NCBI GenBank assembly: GCA_024220505.1
Contig: JAKZZE010000038.1
Coordinates: 1-64,000, forward strand
Direction of reading: 5' to 3'
Length of the DNA: 64,000 nt
Origin: Rhizopus arrhizus
Taxonomy: Eukaryota > Mucoromycota > Mucoromycetes > Mucorales > Rhizopodaceae
Both the position numbers and the translations under genes were made by a program. The notes below the pieces were generated by a model that worked only from the letters and a program-made list of their open reading frames with translations, made no database searches and was not told where the DNA came from. Of the stretch, positions 50,163 to 60,150 are shown one piece after another. The first letter of the stretch is position 1; each line of letters starts with the position of its first letter.

Positions 50163-51835
50163 CAGTGGGTGGACTAATTGTCCCAGTGTTTCAACATTTT
50201 TTACTTTGGACACTGTAACTCGACCAATTCTTAGGCTATGTGACTAGGTTTATGCTCATTAGAAAGGTCGCACTTCGTGCTACATAATATTAAAGAGCCA
50301 TTGTTCGGAGATTGCACAGTCTGAGTTAATCAGCAATAGAAAAAAAACACCGCACTGGGACAATTTTTCCGCTACCTGCTTATTTTGCAATGTGTTCTAA
50401 ACATCGCCTTCTTATCAATCAGAAATCACCGGAACTAATATACAAGTCTTATCTATGATAATCTATGACTCATATCTTTAATGTAAAGTATAAATAGCTT
50501 TATGTTATTCTTTTTTTTTTACATTATTCTTAGTCTCTTTATATACTGCACTTCTTACGACTTTGTCCCGCATCAAATGACTCCTACTATCAGCAAATCT
50601 GTTCAGAAACAAATCCAAATGCTTTTGGCTAGTAATATGACATATGAACAAGTTATGGAACGCATTCCCTGATTGAAAAAGTCAACTTTAGGTAGGTACG
50701 CGAACAAGTTTTTTCCAAACCGAATGAAGGCAGCCCCTGGTAGAAGAGCAACTATTGGTGAAACTACTAAGTCATACATCCGTAGACAAGTAATAAAGGG
50801 TGAATTCAAGACAGCCAAAACAGTACATCAATACCTGAATGGTTTGGGATATACTATTGGTTATTCTGGAGTCTTGAAGCTTCTTAAAAGTATGAACTTC
50901 AGAGCTAAAATCAAAGCGAAGAAGCCTCTGCTCAGTAAACAGCACAAGGAACGACGTTTAGCATGGGCTATGGCCCACAAAGTCTGGACAACCGATGACT
51001 GGAGGCGTATGGTGTTTAGTGATGAGACTAAAGTCAATGTTTTCGGATCAGACGGTTGCAAGTATTACTGGAGTCGACCAGACGATGTATTGCAGCCTCA
51101 TCACTTAGACCTTACAGTTAAAGGCGGCCAAGGAAGTGTCATGGTATGGGGTTGTATTACTTATGATGACCCTGAGTATGCTTGTTGGATACATGATGGA
51201 ACTATGAAAGCTGTGGATTATGTAAATATCTTGGAAACTACACTTATGGACAGCCTAAAGTACTATGGATACAATCCTGAGGATATCTATTTTGAACAAG
51301 ATAAGGATCCCAAGCACACTTCGAAGCTTGCTAAGCAATGGTTTGTGGATAATAACTTCAAGAGTGATCATATCTTTAGCTGGACAGCCCAAATACTCGA
51401 TTTAAATCCAATTGAACACGTATGGCATCACCTTAAACTCAAGCAGAGCGTATATGACACTAAGGCTAAAGGAGTACATGAGTTATGGGAAAGAATCGAA
51501 AAAGAATGGAATACTTTTACAGTGGATGAGTGTAGAAGATATATAGATCGCATGCCGGATCGTTGTAAAGCAGTTATTAGTGCTAAAGGGGGACATACCT
51601 GTTATTAAATAAAATTTATGTTCAAGCGGAAAAATTGTCCCAGTGCGGTGTTTTTTTTCTATCGCTGATTAACTCAGACTGTGCAATCTCCGAACAATGG
51701 CTCTTTAATATTATGTAGCACGAAGTGCGACCTTTCTAATGAGCATAAACCTAGTCACATAGCCTAAGAATTGGTCGAGTTACAGTGTCCAAAGTAAAAA
51801 ATGTTGAAACACTGGGACAATTAGTCCACCCACTG
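50163..51835 (+). mobile_element. Tc1/mariner element 2 (210-bp TIRs)
   Basis: A 1673-bp element between TA dinucleotides at 50161-50162 and 51836-51837. Near-perfect inverted repeats span 50163-50372 and 51626-51835 (210 bp each); the one difference I saw is A/G near 50335. The outer end reads CAGTGGGTGGACTAATTGTC, and the inner end of each repeat carries CACTGGGACAATT in opposite orientation. Each TIR therefore has a motif at both edges, as in the IR/DR-type Tc1 elements. One transposase gene is inside, on the plus strand. Confidence 0.94.
50577..51608 (+). pseudogene. Tc1 transposase with one in-frame TGA in the DNA-binding domain
   Basis: The 344-codon frame from ATG 50577 carries TGA at 50670-50672, inside the N-terminal helix-turn-helix (..VMERIP-stop-LKKSTLGRYANKFF). 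The catalytic residues are present: VFSDETKVNVFGSDG, FEQDKDPKHTSK and LDLNPIEHVW. I count 37 residues between the second Asp and the Glu, against 34 in element 3 and 35 in element 1. An internal ATG exists after the stop, but a protein starting there would lack most of the DNA-binding domain. It ends AKGGHTCY. Confidence 0.9.
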
Positions 51836-51842
51836 TATATAT

Positions 51843-51864
51843 TAAACTCCGCGCGCGGAGTTTA
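51843..51864. repeat. 22-bp perfect palindrome
   Basis: A perfect inverted repeat centred on CTCCGCGCGCGGAG within AT-rich sequence, starting six bases after the Tc1 target TA. The right half GCGGAGTTTATTA is repeated directly at 51920-51932. Confidence 0.8.
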
Positions 51865-52457
51865 TTATGCTTAATATGGTTATTAAGGTCACAGAACACG
51901 ATTCTGTTATTTTCAAGCGGAGTTTATTAGACCAAAAATGGTCAACTGCGAGATTCTCCAAGTTCCATTGTTTTTTTTCCTACTTCCTATTACTCCAGGC
52001 CAAAGTGCGGGCAAGTACAAGATCATTAAAAAAATCCGGGTGGAGATACGACTTCTGACAGTCGAGAAAAAGCCTGTCAAAAATCAGGAATTTGATGACA
52101 GAAGGAGTAGCAAAACGAAAACCGGCAAATCAGCATTCTTGGTCAAATTGCTATGTCGATAGCTTTCAAATGTGGAGGTCGTTGATTCGATTCCCTGTAG
52201 ATGCTCATACATTGTCATCTACTTTTTACATAACTTTTGCTCTAAGTTACTTAGCATTTTTTTTTTCAAAATCTCAAGAGTTTCGGTAAAACTTTTGTCA
52301 TCTCACTACGGTAAAACGAACTTCCGTTGCGGAGATGCTTCCTATCTATAGGCTGATCTCGGAATGATAACAAAGCTTGTAAAAAAGTATAAAAAGAGAT
52401 ACGTTTTTCTTTTTTTTGTTCTTTCCTTCATCTTTTTATCCATTTCATCAAAATCTA
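51865..52457. other. Intergenic, no gene seen
   Basis: Upstream flank of the ISXO2-domain gene. The short frames here show no domain. I could not find terminal inverted repeats that would define a surrounding transposon. Confidence 0.4.
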
Positions 52458-53784
52458 ATGTCTTCCAACGCTGCTAACAACATGCCAACTCTTGCTTATA
52501 TTGCCGAAAGAACTATGACGGCTGACTGTACTATGAAGTAAGTTTGTTTTTAAATGGGAGGGAACGTAACTAAAGGCAACTGGTATAAGGTATTTAAAGG
52601 AAAATGGTGCTTTTTTTTCTACACGCAAGTGTAAAGAAGGCTCTGAAATGCGCTTGAACCAGTCCAGCCGAGATGGATTCTTTTGGCGTTGTGGCTCAAG
52701 GAACTGTGCGTGCGGTCGTAGCCGTATTTCTTACTTGGACGGCTCCTTTTTCCAAGGTCGCAAGTCCATTATTCATCAAACACTCTTAGTAGTGTACCTT
52801 TTTCTGTTACAAGTTCCAAACGGAACAATATCTACTATGACTGGTCTTAGTCTACCGACTGTCCGCAATATTATTACGGACATATACCAAGTAATGGAGG
52901 CAGATCTTCGAATTGAAGATGTTCAAGTCGGTACGTGATGCTTTGTTTACATCAGAGTATGTGATTAACAAGTCATACTTAGGTGGAGTTAACAGTGATG
53001 GGCAGCCAATTGTCGTTGAAATAGACGAAAGCAAGTTTGGGAAGCGAAAGTACAATAAGGGGAAGAGGGTCGATGGTGTTTGGGTTGTTGGAGGTGTAGA
53101 GCGTACGCCCGAGCGTAAGGTGTTCTTGTTGACGGTGCCTAACCGCAATCAAAATACCTTGAAGTTGATAGTCGATACATTCGTAAAGGATGGTAATGAT
53201 TAGAATATGTATATGCTAGATGATCAGTGCAACTAATCATTGATGACAGGCTCGCATGTTATGGTAGATTGCTGGAAAGGCTATAAAGGGATTGACAGTG
53301 ATCCAAGCCGAAACTTGATAGTTGAAACGGTCAATCACTCAAAAACGTTCCGTGATCCCAAGACAGGTGCTTGTACTAATACTATAGAAGGTACGTACTT
53401 GTGTATATCATAGAATTCTTAGACGATGCTAACAACCTGCTACTAGGCACCTGGAATGGTATCAAACGAGGAGTGACTAGTCGTCATCGTACAGCATCGA
53501 TGATGCCATGGAAGTTAGTAGAGTTTATATGGCGTAGAAAACATGCCGGTGATCACTGGAAGGCAATACTTGCTTGCTTTTCGCAAGTGTCGTTCACTAG
53601 AGCAGGCATTGCCAACCAAGGTCCCCTGGTATCTTTGCTGACTACCGTCTTAGAGGATAGCACTAGCGATCAAGGGGAAACGGAACCAATTATTTTCATC
53701 TCAGATGAGGATTCCGATAACGAATACGATGAAGATTATACTCCTACTTCTCGTACCACCATGAAAAAGCTCTGCACTGCTTAA
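52458..53784 (+). CDS. ISXO2-domain (Merlin/IS1595-like) transposase-type protein, five exons, intact
   Basis: Exons 52458-52537, 52590-52930, 52983-53192, 53250-53390 and 53447-53784 join across four introns of 52-57 bp with matching phases to give 369 residues. The N-terminus has a Cys-rich ribbon (..TRKCKEGSEM.., FFWRCGSRNCACGRSR). A helix-turn-helix (TISTMTGLSLPTVRNII) follows, then the ISXO2-like DDE domain: VVEIDESKFGKR, MVDCWKGYKG and NTIEGTWNGIK supply the acidic residues. The family is related to bacterial IS1595 and eukaryotic Merlin transposases. It may be a mobile-element enzyme or a domesticated gene, because I see no flanking inverted repeats. The C-terminus is acidic (SDEDSDNEYDEDY). 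It is related to the broken copy at 12465-15471. Confidence 0.82.
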
Positions 53785-54008
53785 AATAAACAAATAAAAC
53801 TTTCATTGATAACCATGCAAATCAGGGCTATATAGCGTCTATTTTCTAGCTTCATTAATGTCCGACTATTGCCTTGTTTGGATATAAATGTTACACCATC
53901 GGAGAGTAAATTGTCCGGGCTTTCGAATGATGTATAGCTTATGTCTATATGCTTGATTTTAGCTCCGCTACAGGCTTGCAAAAATGTGGACGGTAAATCT
54001 TTCATTTA
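53785..54008 (-). other. Unassigned sequence with a short minus-strand frame
   Basis: The minus-strand frame at 53781-54005 (..LQACSGAKIKHIDISY..) has protein-like composition but no recognised family. It may be part of the same decayed element as the gag fragment to the right, from which it is separated by the MITE-like insertion. Confidence 0.3.
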
Positions 54009-54221
54009 GCCGCAAAACCGTTCGAATGTACCTTTGCGTTTTGATTGTCTGCAGTACTGGTTAGGGTGCGCGTAGGGTGACATATTGTACGTCATCAGAA
54101 AGCCAAGAGTTTGTACTTTTAGGCAATATGTATTATAAGTAGCGCTTAATAGAAATAATATGTCGCAAAAGGCTCAGAAAGAAAAAAATGCGTTTTGTGC
54201 GAACGGTTTTGCTGGCCACTG
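54009..54221. mobile_element. MITE-like Tc1/mariner fragment, about 213 bp
   Basis: The right end, read inward, is CAGTGGCCAGCAAAACCG followed by TTCGCACAAAACGCA, with TA just outside (54222-54223). The left end reads GCCGCAAAACCGTTCG after TTTA. The shared GCAAAACCGTTCG in opposite orientation supports inverted repeats with a damaged left terminus. No coding capacity. The sequence resembles the CAGTGACCCGCAAAAC end of Tc1 element 3. Confidence 0.5.
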
Positions 54222-55252
54222 TAGGTGAAGGACTCACCAAACTTGCCTATGAGAGCGGCCTTGACTCCTTCCCAATTACTGTTCTTGAAATCAGCTACAG
54301 TCAGCTTATGTTGGAGCCAGTTGATATTCCTATCATCCTGGCCATTTTCAATGGATACCTGGAGATATCTCAGCCCGTTCTTGTCAAGGTTGACATTGTA
54401 GTGCTTCAGGATTGTTTCAAACTTCCTGATGAAATCCTTTACCGTTTTAAAGGCATTGTCATTCTTCACATCGTCAGGGCTGACCTTGCTAGAATTGTAA
54501 TACTTAGGACTGTAAGCAGCGCTGACCAACAGGCGAAAGGGAGGAATGACCTTGATGGGGATAGTAGGCTCAGATTCACGAGTATTGTTGGTATTATTCC
54601 CAACCTCATTCATCTTTTGGCTAATTTCATTAGCAATGATCTCATTCAGCTTGGTAATACGCTCCTCATAGTACTCCAAATCGTCCCTGTACTCGCGTAT
54701 TTGGATCTTAAGAGCCTTTCTTTTCGACTCATCCTCTTCCAAATCACGTTTCTCAACTAACTTTTCGATCAAGCCAGTTGTCTCATCATACTTACGATGA
54801 AAGTAATTCAATTTCTCAGAGGATCTGCTCTTATTATTCGAGACAGGCTTAGAGTAACGCGAGGCGTTCTTTTTCTCACCACTAATGGCGCGGCGAGCGT
54901 TGATCAGAGGTGCATCCTCCATCACAACGTCATCTTCAGCAGTGGATAGACTAATGGCGTCACCACGTACCAAAGACGATTCGTCCTTCTTTATGGAAAG
55001 AGAGTTAAGTCTCTCCCCTATAGCACCACTGACTGAGTCAGCAGGAGAAGGCGAACGAGAACGGGAACCAGTGACCATTTCCACGTAGGAAGGTGACCCA
55101 GGACGGTCAGAAAAGTTGTCCAGGCCAGGAGCCACAGGAGAAACAGGGCGAGAAGAAGCAACCTCAGAAACAACAGAGGACAAAGAAGAGACAGAAGAGA
55201 TGGAAGCACGAGATGTGCGAGTGGGGCGGTTGTTGCGGGTGATGACGGCCAT
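54222..55252 (-). pseudogene. LTR-retrotransposon gag-like gene, 3' end cut by a MITE-like insertion
   Basis: From ATG 55252 about 343 codons are open before the insertion boundary. Residues 1-120 are Ser/Arg/Pro-rich with basic and acidic patches. Residues about 155-225 form a strong coiled coil (..LIEKLVEKRDLEEDESKRKALKIQIREY..). The last part has the gag-like pattern DNAFKTVKDFIRKFETILKHY..., NWLQHKLTVADFKNSNWEGVKAALIGKFGES. It then runs into the inverted repeat of the MITE-like element. A CCHC knuckle, which usually follows, is missing. It is probably the capsid part of a Ty3-like element; no pol is attached. Confidence 0.7.
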
Positions 55253-55448
55253 GTTGTAGTAGTAGTTGGAGTAGTTTATTGAAAAAAATGAGATATTTGG
55301 TACTTATAATATGAAAACAGTAAGAAGTCAATAGCTAACAACTACTATTTATTAAGTAAGAAAAAGGAGAGGAACTAATAATTTAGAACGAACCCTGGAT
55401 TATATTGTCTGACTATTAATTATATAATCTGACGTAGGCTGGACTGAG
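55253..55448. other. Short gap between two fragments
   Basis: About 200 bp of AT-rich sequence between the gag start (minus strand) and the DDE fragment (plus strand). I see no defined promoter or LTR end. Confidence 0.35.
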
Positions 55449-56018
55449 ATGAATAATAAAATAATAAATAAAGACATCATTAATGACCAAACACGACAAA
55501 AAGTACGTTATTTCAAGGGAATAAGAAAAATTTTGGAGGAAAGAAGTCTATGGATTGGACATGATCTGGAAGGCAAGAAATGGAAGTTGCATTGTGGGGC
55601 TCCAGATAGAGTTAATCCAATTTGCTGCGCTCTCCATTTTTTAGAGAATTGCCCTGATTTTAAAAATCAAAAGTCTGCTTTGGAGGAGGTGATCATAAAC
55701 TCTGGACACGTTTTTGAGCTGTATCCTAAATACCATTGCGAATGTAATTGGATCGAAATGTACTGGGGTGCAGCAAAAAGAGAAGCTCGCTTGAAATGCG
55801 ATTACTTCTTTAAGTCTCTTGAGGAAAATATCGATTTATTTTTGGATAAAGTCGGCGATTTAACACATATACGTAGGTATTTTAGGAGATCAATGGACTT
55901 TATCGAAGCTTATAATCGATGTACTGATGTCAGAGAAGTTGTTCAAGAGGTGAAAAAGTTTGTCGAGAAAAAGTATTTGTCTCACAGAAAAGTCAGAGTG
56001 CCTTCAGGTTTGGTATAG
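55449..56018 (+). pseudogene. C-terminal half of a fungal DDE transposase
   Basis: A 189-codon frame matching the end of a DDE transposase family widespread in fungi. Landmarks are the ICCALHFL block, DF..QKSALEE, GHVFELYPKYHCECNWIEMYWGAAKREAR (Glu103 is the likely third catalytic acid) and IRRYFRRSMDFIEAYNR. The N-terminal part that should carry the zinc-binding region and the two catalytic Asp residues is absent upstream. It is therefore a 5'-truncated remnant, even though it happens to start with ATG. Confidence 0.7.
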
Positions 56019-56228
56019 TTAACAATAAATATCATTAAAACTAGGCTTTTTTTCTAAGAAAAAAACGTCATTAAGTCCCTCTAATTTCAGGAAATAAGCA
56101 ATGTCTACACTAAATGTCATGAGATGTCCAAAAAAAAAAAAAAAAAAAATACACCTCATGTCCACGATGTCAAAAAAAAAAAAATTGAAACAAAATTAAA
56201 ATTTTTCAGGTTTAAGCTTGGTGGCACG
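56019..56228. repeat. A-rich tracts, no gene
   Basis: Two A runs (about 19 and 12 bases) separated by a short duplicated phrase (CACTAAATGTCATGAGATGTCC / CACCTCATGTCCACGATGTC). Confidence 0.5.
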
Positions 56229-56730
56229 TTAATTAAATAAAATAAAATATAAGCTTATTTAAATAAGATCATACAATCAATTCCAATTAAATATATTCTT
56301 TTAGAATATGTTTTGTATTAATGAGAGTTCTTTGATAAGAAGAAGTATCAACTAAAATAACAAGATCCAATCCAATATCAGGAATATTGCTAATCTTTCA
56401 CATAATTGAAATAACGCGTAAAATAACGCTATTCAAATCAGTGAGGAATTCCCAGAATAAAAGATAATCTATGACAGACATACAAAAGAACAAATGAAAA
56501 GTTTTCATAATCATAATTATAGATGACACTTGCTAAAGTACCTGAATATTAGAAGAACGCTTATAATAGAAGATATCAAGCCACTCACTCAATAAGATAT
56601 AAATACCTGCCTTCAATTAGAATAATTTTTAAACTTAAACTGAAATAAAGATCAGTCTCAAAAAGTACTCAAACTGTTTCTAGATCTTTGTTTTTATCTT
56701 TTCCTGAATAATTATTACCATTATACAACA
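56229..56730 (-). repeat. LTR-like repeat C, copy 2 (inverse)
   Basis: About 500 bp aligning with the reverse complement of 44691-45190. Read on the minus strand it starts TGTTGTATAATGGTAATAAT and contains GGCAGGTATTTATATC. No exact target duplication is visible. Confidence 0.7.
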
Positions 56731-56917
56731 TGTGGCATGTTTAATGATAATTTTTTGTTATATAGTATTAAAGGTGCTGCATGACTGCATCAATTATATG
56801 CAAAAGCTTTAACAAGGAATGAAACAATACAGAAGCTAAACCTAAAGCTCATTCGTAACTAAATCAGCGAGAAAGAGTAAGGTAAATTGGCATTATGATA
56901 AAGAAGGTATAAGCTAC

Positions 56918-56955
<38 letters not shown>

Positions 56956-57415
56956 ACGTACGCCATAAATTTGAATTATGGTTGATAATGTTGCCTGATG
57001 TGCGTCAATATATTTAGGTCGGCTTATCATACAGCATCTGAAAAATATGAAAAACAAAGTTAACATTTTCGTTTTATAAGACGCTAATTGACTTCTATTG
57101 TAGGGATATTTGAACTTTGATAAAAATAAAGAAGAGTCATGATATCCTTTCATATATTAAGAAAATGTTTTTAGAACATCAAATATTCTTACGTTCTTTT
57201 CTAGAAGTTATAAGTTGTAATCACTTCTATTGTTTCGAAATCAATATACCAAATGGTCATTTAAACCAATCTAAAACAAAACCAACTCATTACACACGCA
57301 CTTGCATACGAACATCCAGAAGAACAAATTAAGTAAGTCATATTGTTCATTTAAGTTCAAGATTAATTTCAAACATTTACTGGTTTCCATTATAAGCGGC
57401 TAACAAGGCATATGA
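56731..57415. other. Intergenic with a poly-A run, no gene seen
   Basis: Contains about 35 consecutive A near 56920-56954. The small plus frame 57117-57332 has no recognisable feature. Confidence 0.45.
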
Positions 57416-58607
57416 TTATTCTTCTGATGAAGTTACATCGCCTTGTCTTTCAAGTAAAAGTGTGTCCAAATTTTTTACAGCTTTTTCTAACATCATTGAA
57501 TTATCAATTATTGTCATTTCAGGGCATTTGTATAAATAGAGACGCTATGCAAATGAATTGATTAAGCACACAATAAGCAACTATTTTATTTTATTTTTAT
57601 TTTTACCTCTGGGTCGGTTGCAGATATCATATTATTTCTATTGGTAATGTTGCACATATTAGCTAAGGCATCGAGCATCCTTCCTATAGAGCTTTTCTAA
57701 ATAGCAATTAAAATGTTACTCTCATCATCAATTTTACTTCACATACTTTATCAAAAAAAACAGATAGGGAGCCCATATTAGATGTCTTTGGACATTGAAC
57801 ATAAAGATACATACGAGAAGCAGGGGGAATAGACGAATCGCCTTTTGCTTGAGTTCTCATCTTCATCAATTCCACTATGCTTCCCTTTTTACTCTTTGCT
57901 GGTATTGGCTTTATGATTTTTTGCCTTGTGCTACTGTCAGGTAATTTGAGTGTTTTGGCCATCTTTTCTTGAGCAGCTAATTTCCTTTCAAGTTTTCTTT
58001 TTTCATCAGCAAAAAGACATTCACAATTATGTGTAGAGGGGTGTCTATGCCTAATATGAAGGCGTTGAGATGAGTTGGATACGAGAAACGTACATCAATT
58101 GAATTACTTTAAGCAATAATCTTGACCACATCCTTCACAATATATACGACCAATATGTGGATCAACACTGGAGCAACCTTGAACAGAACAGTTTCGGTCA
58201 AAGTTTATTGTATCAGGCAGAGCATACAAATGAATTTTGCAGTTTGACTTCAAGTGTTCCTCTAGCTGAAATGTAGAAAGGATTAAATATATAACTTATT
58301 GTCTAAAATTATTTTTTACAGCTTCTTTTGGACTTAGGTTTGGTTGTTCTGGTGCCTTGATTAAGTTTGAACATGTAACACATTGTATTAACTGCTTGTC
58401 AACGTGATTCCACTGTGAGCAGTTGTGATTTAAAGGAAGTCTATGCTCTCCACTTTTTAAATATAAGCTTTTTCATCCTTTTTTTAGACATGTAGGTTTC
58501 TCTGTTTACCAAAATGTTTTCTGACAAAATGGACATGTGATTGGCAAAAAGTCCAACGAATTACAATTTTCAAGATTACAGTTCTTACCAACTTGAGGTA
58601 ATTCCAT
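57416..58607 (-). CDS. AN1-type zinc-finger protein, Cuz1/ZFAND1 homologue
   Basis: Exons on the minus strand are 58510-58607, 58320-58452, 58108-58265, 57747-58050, 57607-57696 and 57416-57544. Phases agree and total 304 codons (303 residues). The N-terminal AN1 finger reads VGKNCNLENCNSLDFLPI, then CPFCQKTFCGEHRLPLNHNC. A second Cys/His finger follows: CSVQGCSSVDPHIGRIYCEGC then CLKHRHPSTHNC. After a basic helix comes the C-terminal ubiquitin-like region (VFFDKKSSIGRMLDALANM). Yeast Cuz1 and human ZFAND1 have this two-AN1-plus-UBL order and link the proteasome and Cdc48/p97 to stress granules under arsenite stress. The short ORFs visible in single frames are just parts of this spliced gene. 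Four introns are 48-63 bp and one (57545-57606) is 62 bp. Confidence 0.9.
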
Positions 58608-58702
58608 TAATATAAAAGGAAAAGAAAAAGAAAACAAACTGTTTACAAGATCGTCACAGCGATCTATTTTTATTACATTTCTCTCTCTTTCTTTCACTCT
58701 TT

Positions 58703-59167
58703 CTAAGAAACAACAATATTTGGTGCTTGTTGTTTAGCCTCTGTTTTTGCTACTGTTTTGGCTTGTATTTTTTGTTGATTTCGAATCTTTGCTTTTAATT
58801 CAAGTGCCTTTTCACTAAACAAATTTTTATCCTTTGTTTCCATTAAATATTTATCCAATCCACCCTTTTTATCGATAGTACGCAGTACAGAAGTTGTCAC
58901 TTTGACTTCAATAAACTTTGAGAGCGTTTCTGAATACAAATTTTTGTTTTGAACATTAGGTAACCAGTTACGTCTTGTCTTCTTTTTAGAGAAAGGATTC
59001 TATTAAAAAAAGAAGGAATTAGTAAAAAAAAAAAAACGAAACATATATAGCTCATAGCCTTTCATTACATTGTTGCCAAATTGAATATGTTTTCCTCCAA
59101 ACAAGCCACGTTGAGCACGTTTAAAAGTTGCTCTAGCAAGAGCATAAGCTGGTTCTGCAGACAGCAT
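58703..59167 (-). CDS. Mitochondrial ribosomal protein bL28m (MRPL24/MRPL28 type)
   Basis: Two exons, 59069-59167 and 58703-58999, give 131 residues. The protein reads MLSAEPAYALARATFKRAQRG then LFGGKHIQFGNN and, after the intron, NPFSKKKTRRNWLPNVQ, followed by SVLRTIDKKGGLDKYLMETKD. These are the signature blocks of bL28: RGL.GGK.I.FGN, K.KTRR.W.PNV and VLRTIDK.GGLD.YL. It is a component of the large subunit of the mitochondrial ribosome. I prefer ATG 59167 to the upstream in-frame ATG at 59227 because the extra 20 residues are a hydrophobic Phe-rich stretch from the T-rich promoter. The tail is Lys/Ala/Gln-rich. It is divergently arranged with the HP1-like gene, 114 bp apart. Confidence 0.9.
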
Positions 59168-59281
59168 GTTTAATTTTAGTAAATAAAGAAAAAAAAAGAA
59201 CAGGTGAAAGGGATCACTGTCAGTCACACAACTCAGTCACCACTAGATTTGTTTTAATTTTTTTTTCTTTTATTTTTTAAT

Positions 59282-59728
59282 ATGGTTGATAACCCAGAGT
59301 TTATATGTAATCATAGGACTACTGAAGTAAGAACAAGCAAAATAATAATAAAGTTACCTTTAACCTCTTTTGTCTTATAAAAGTACAGCAAGGAGAATTA
59401 TTATATCAAGTAAAATGGATTGGTTACGATTGTGAAGATACAACATGGGAAACAGAAGACGTGGTTAAAGAGTTAGTATTATTAAGAACAAAAGACATGT
59501 TACTGATTATTTTTTTTGTAGAGAATGGCCTGAGCTATTGGAAACTTATAAAAAGAGCCTTAAAGATAGGTTACCTAGTAAATTGTATGACTTTTCTTCA
59601 GCACAAAATGAGCAAAACGATGACTTCTTTGCATATTTGGAATCAATTGAAGATTGGGAAGAAGCAGTTGATAAAATTGTATATGTTGAAAAATGCAAGT
59701 TACCTGGATTTTTGATATATGTTGAATG

Positions 59729-59763
<35 letters not shown>

Positions 59764-59911
59764 TGTGTCTTAATATGCTGATAACTGTATTTTATGTAGG
59801 AAAGAGGGTATTCGATCTGTACATCATTCGACACAAATCAATGCAAGATGTCCTCAAAAAATGATTGACTTTTATGAAAGACATTTAGCAAAGGAGACTA
59901 TTTTAAAATAA
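59282..59911 (+). CDS. HP1/Swi6-like chromodomain protein
   Basis: Exons 59282-59326, 59389-59471, 59522-59728 and 59800-59911 give 148 residues. The N-terminal chromodomain (about residues 5-45) reads FICNHRTTE-QGELLYQVKWIGYDCEDTTWE and has the aromatic-cage-type Trp/Tyr/Trp positions. A short hinge (KDRLPSKLYDFSSAQNEQND) follows. The C-terminal chromoshadow domain (about residues 85-145) reads DWEEAVDKIVYVEKCKLPGFLIYVEW, KEGIRSVHHS, CPQKMIDFYERHL. HP1 proteins bind methylated H3K9 through the chromodomain and dimerise through the shadow domain to form heterochromatin. The protein is short for the family, with a compact N-terminus lacking the usual acidic leader. A T-run of about 28 lies in the last intron. 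Confidence 0.85.
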
Positions 59912-60150
59912 AGAACCTTTTATTAAATCATGATAATGAGCTTTTTTACGCATAAAATGGCTTGAAATATCACCCTTTTGGTATTGACAATAGGTACTAT
60001 TGGTTTATATTTCCTTTTGGAATGCTTATGGCTGATGTAACGATGCTTTTTATTAATGTATCTTCTAGTTCATTATTATTGTTTGTAAAAAATGGTACTC
60101 ACTATCGCTTTTTCCATAGCTGATCATTACCAGTTGGATTAACTGAATAA
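59912..60150. other. Intergenic
   Basis: A short AT-rich gap between the HP1-like gene and the decayed CCCH gene, with no feature recognised. Confidence 0.5.

Noticed and set aside
1383..50672. TGA read as an amino acid in this organism, because three transposases have in-frame TGA
   Set aside because: The stops fall at different places in each Tc1 copy, other lesions accompany them, and the intact genes of the window have no internal TGA.
55449..56018. A complete transposase gene
   Set aside because: Only the third catalytic acid and C-terminal blocks are present; the expected N-terminal half is missing upstream.
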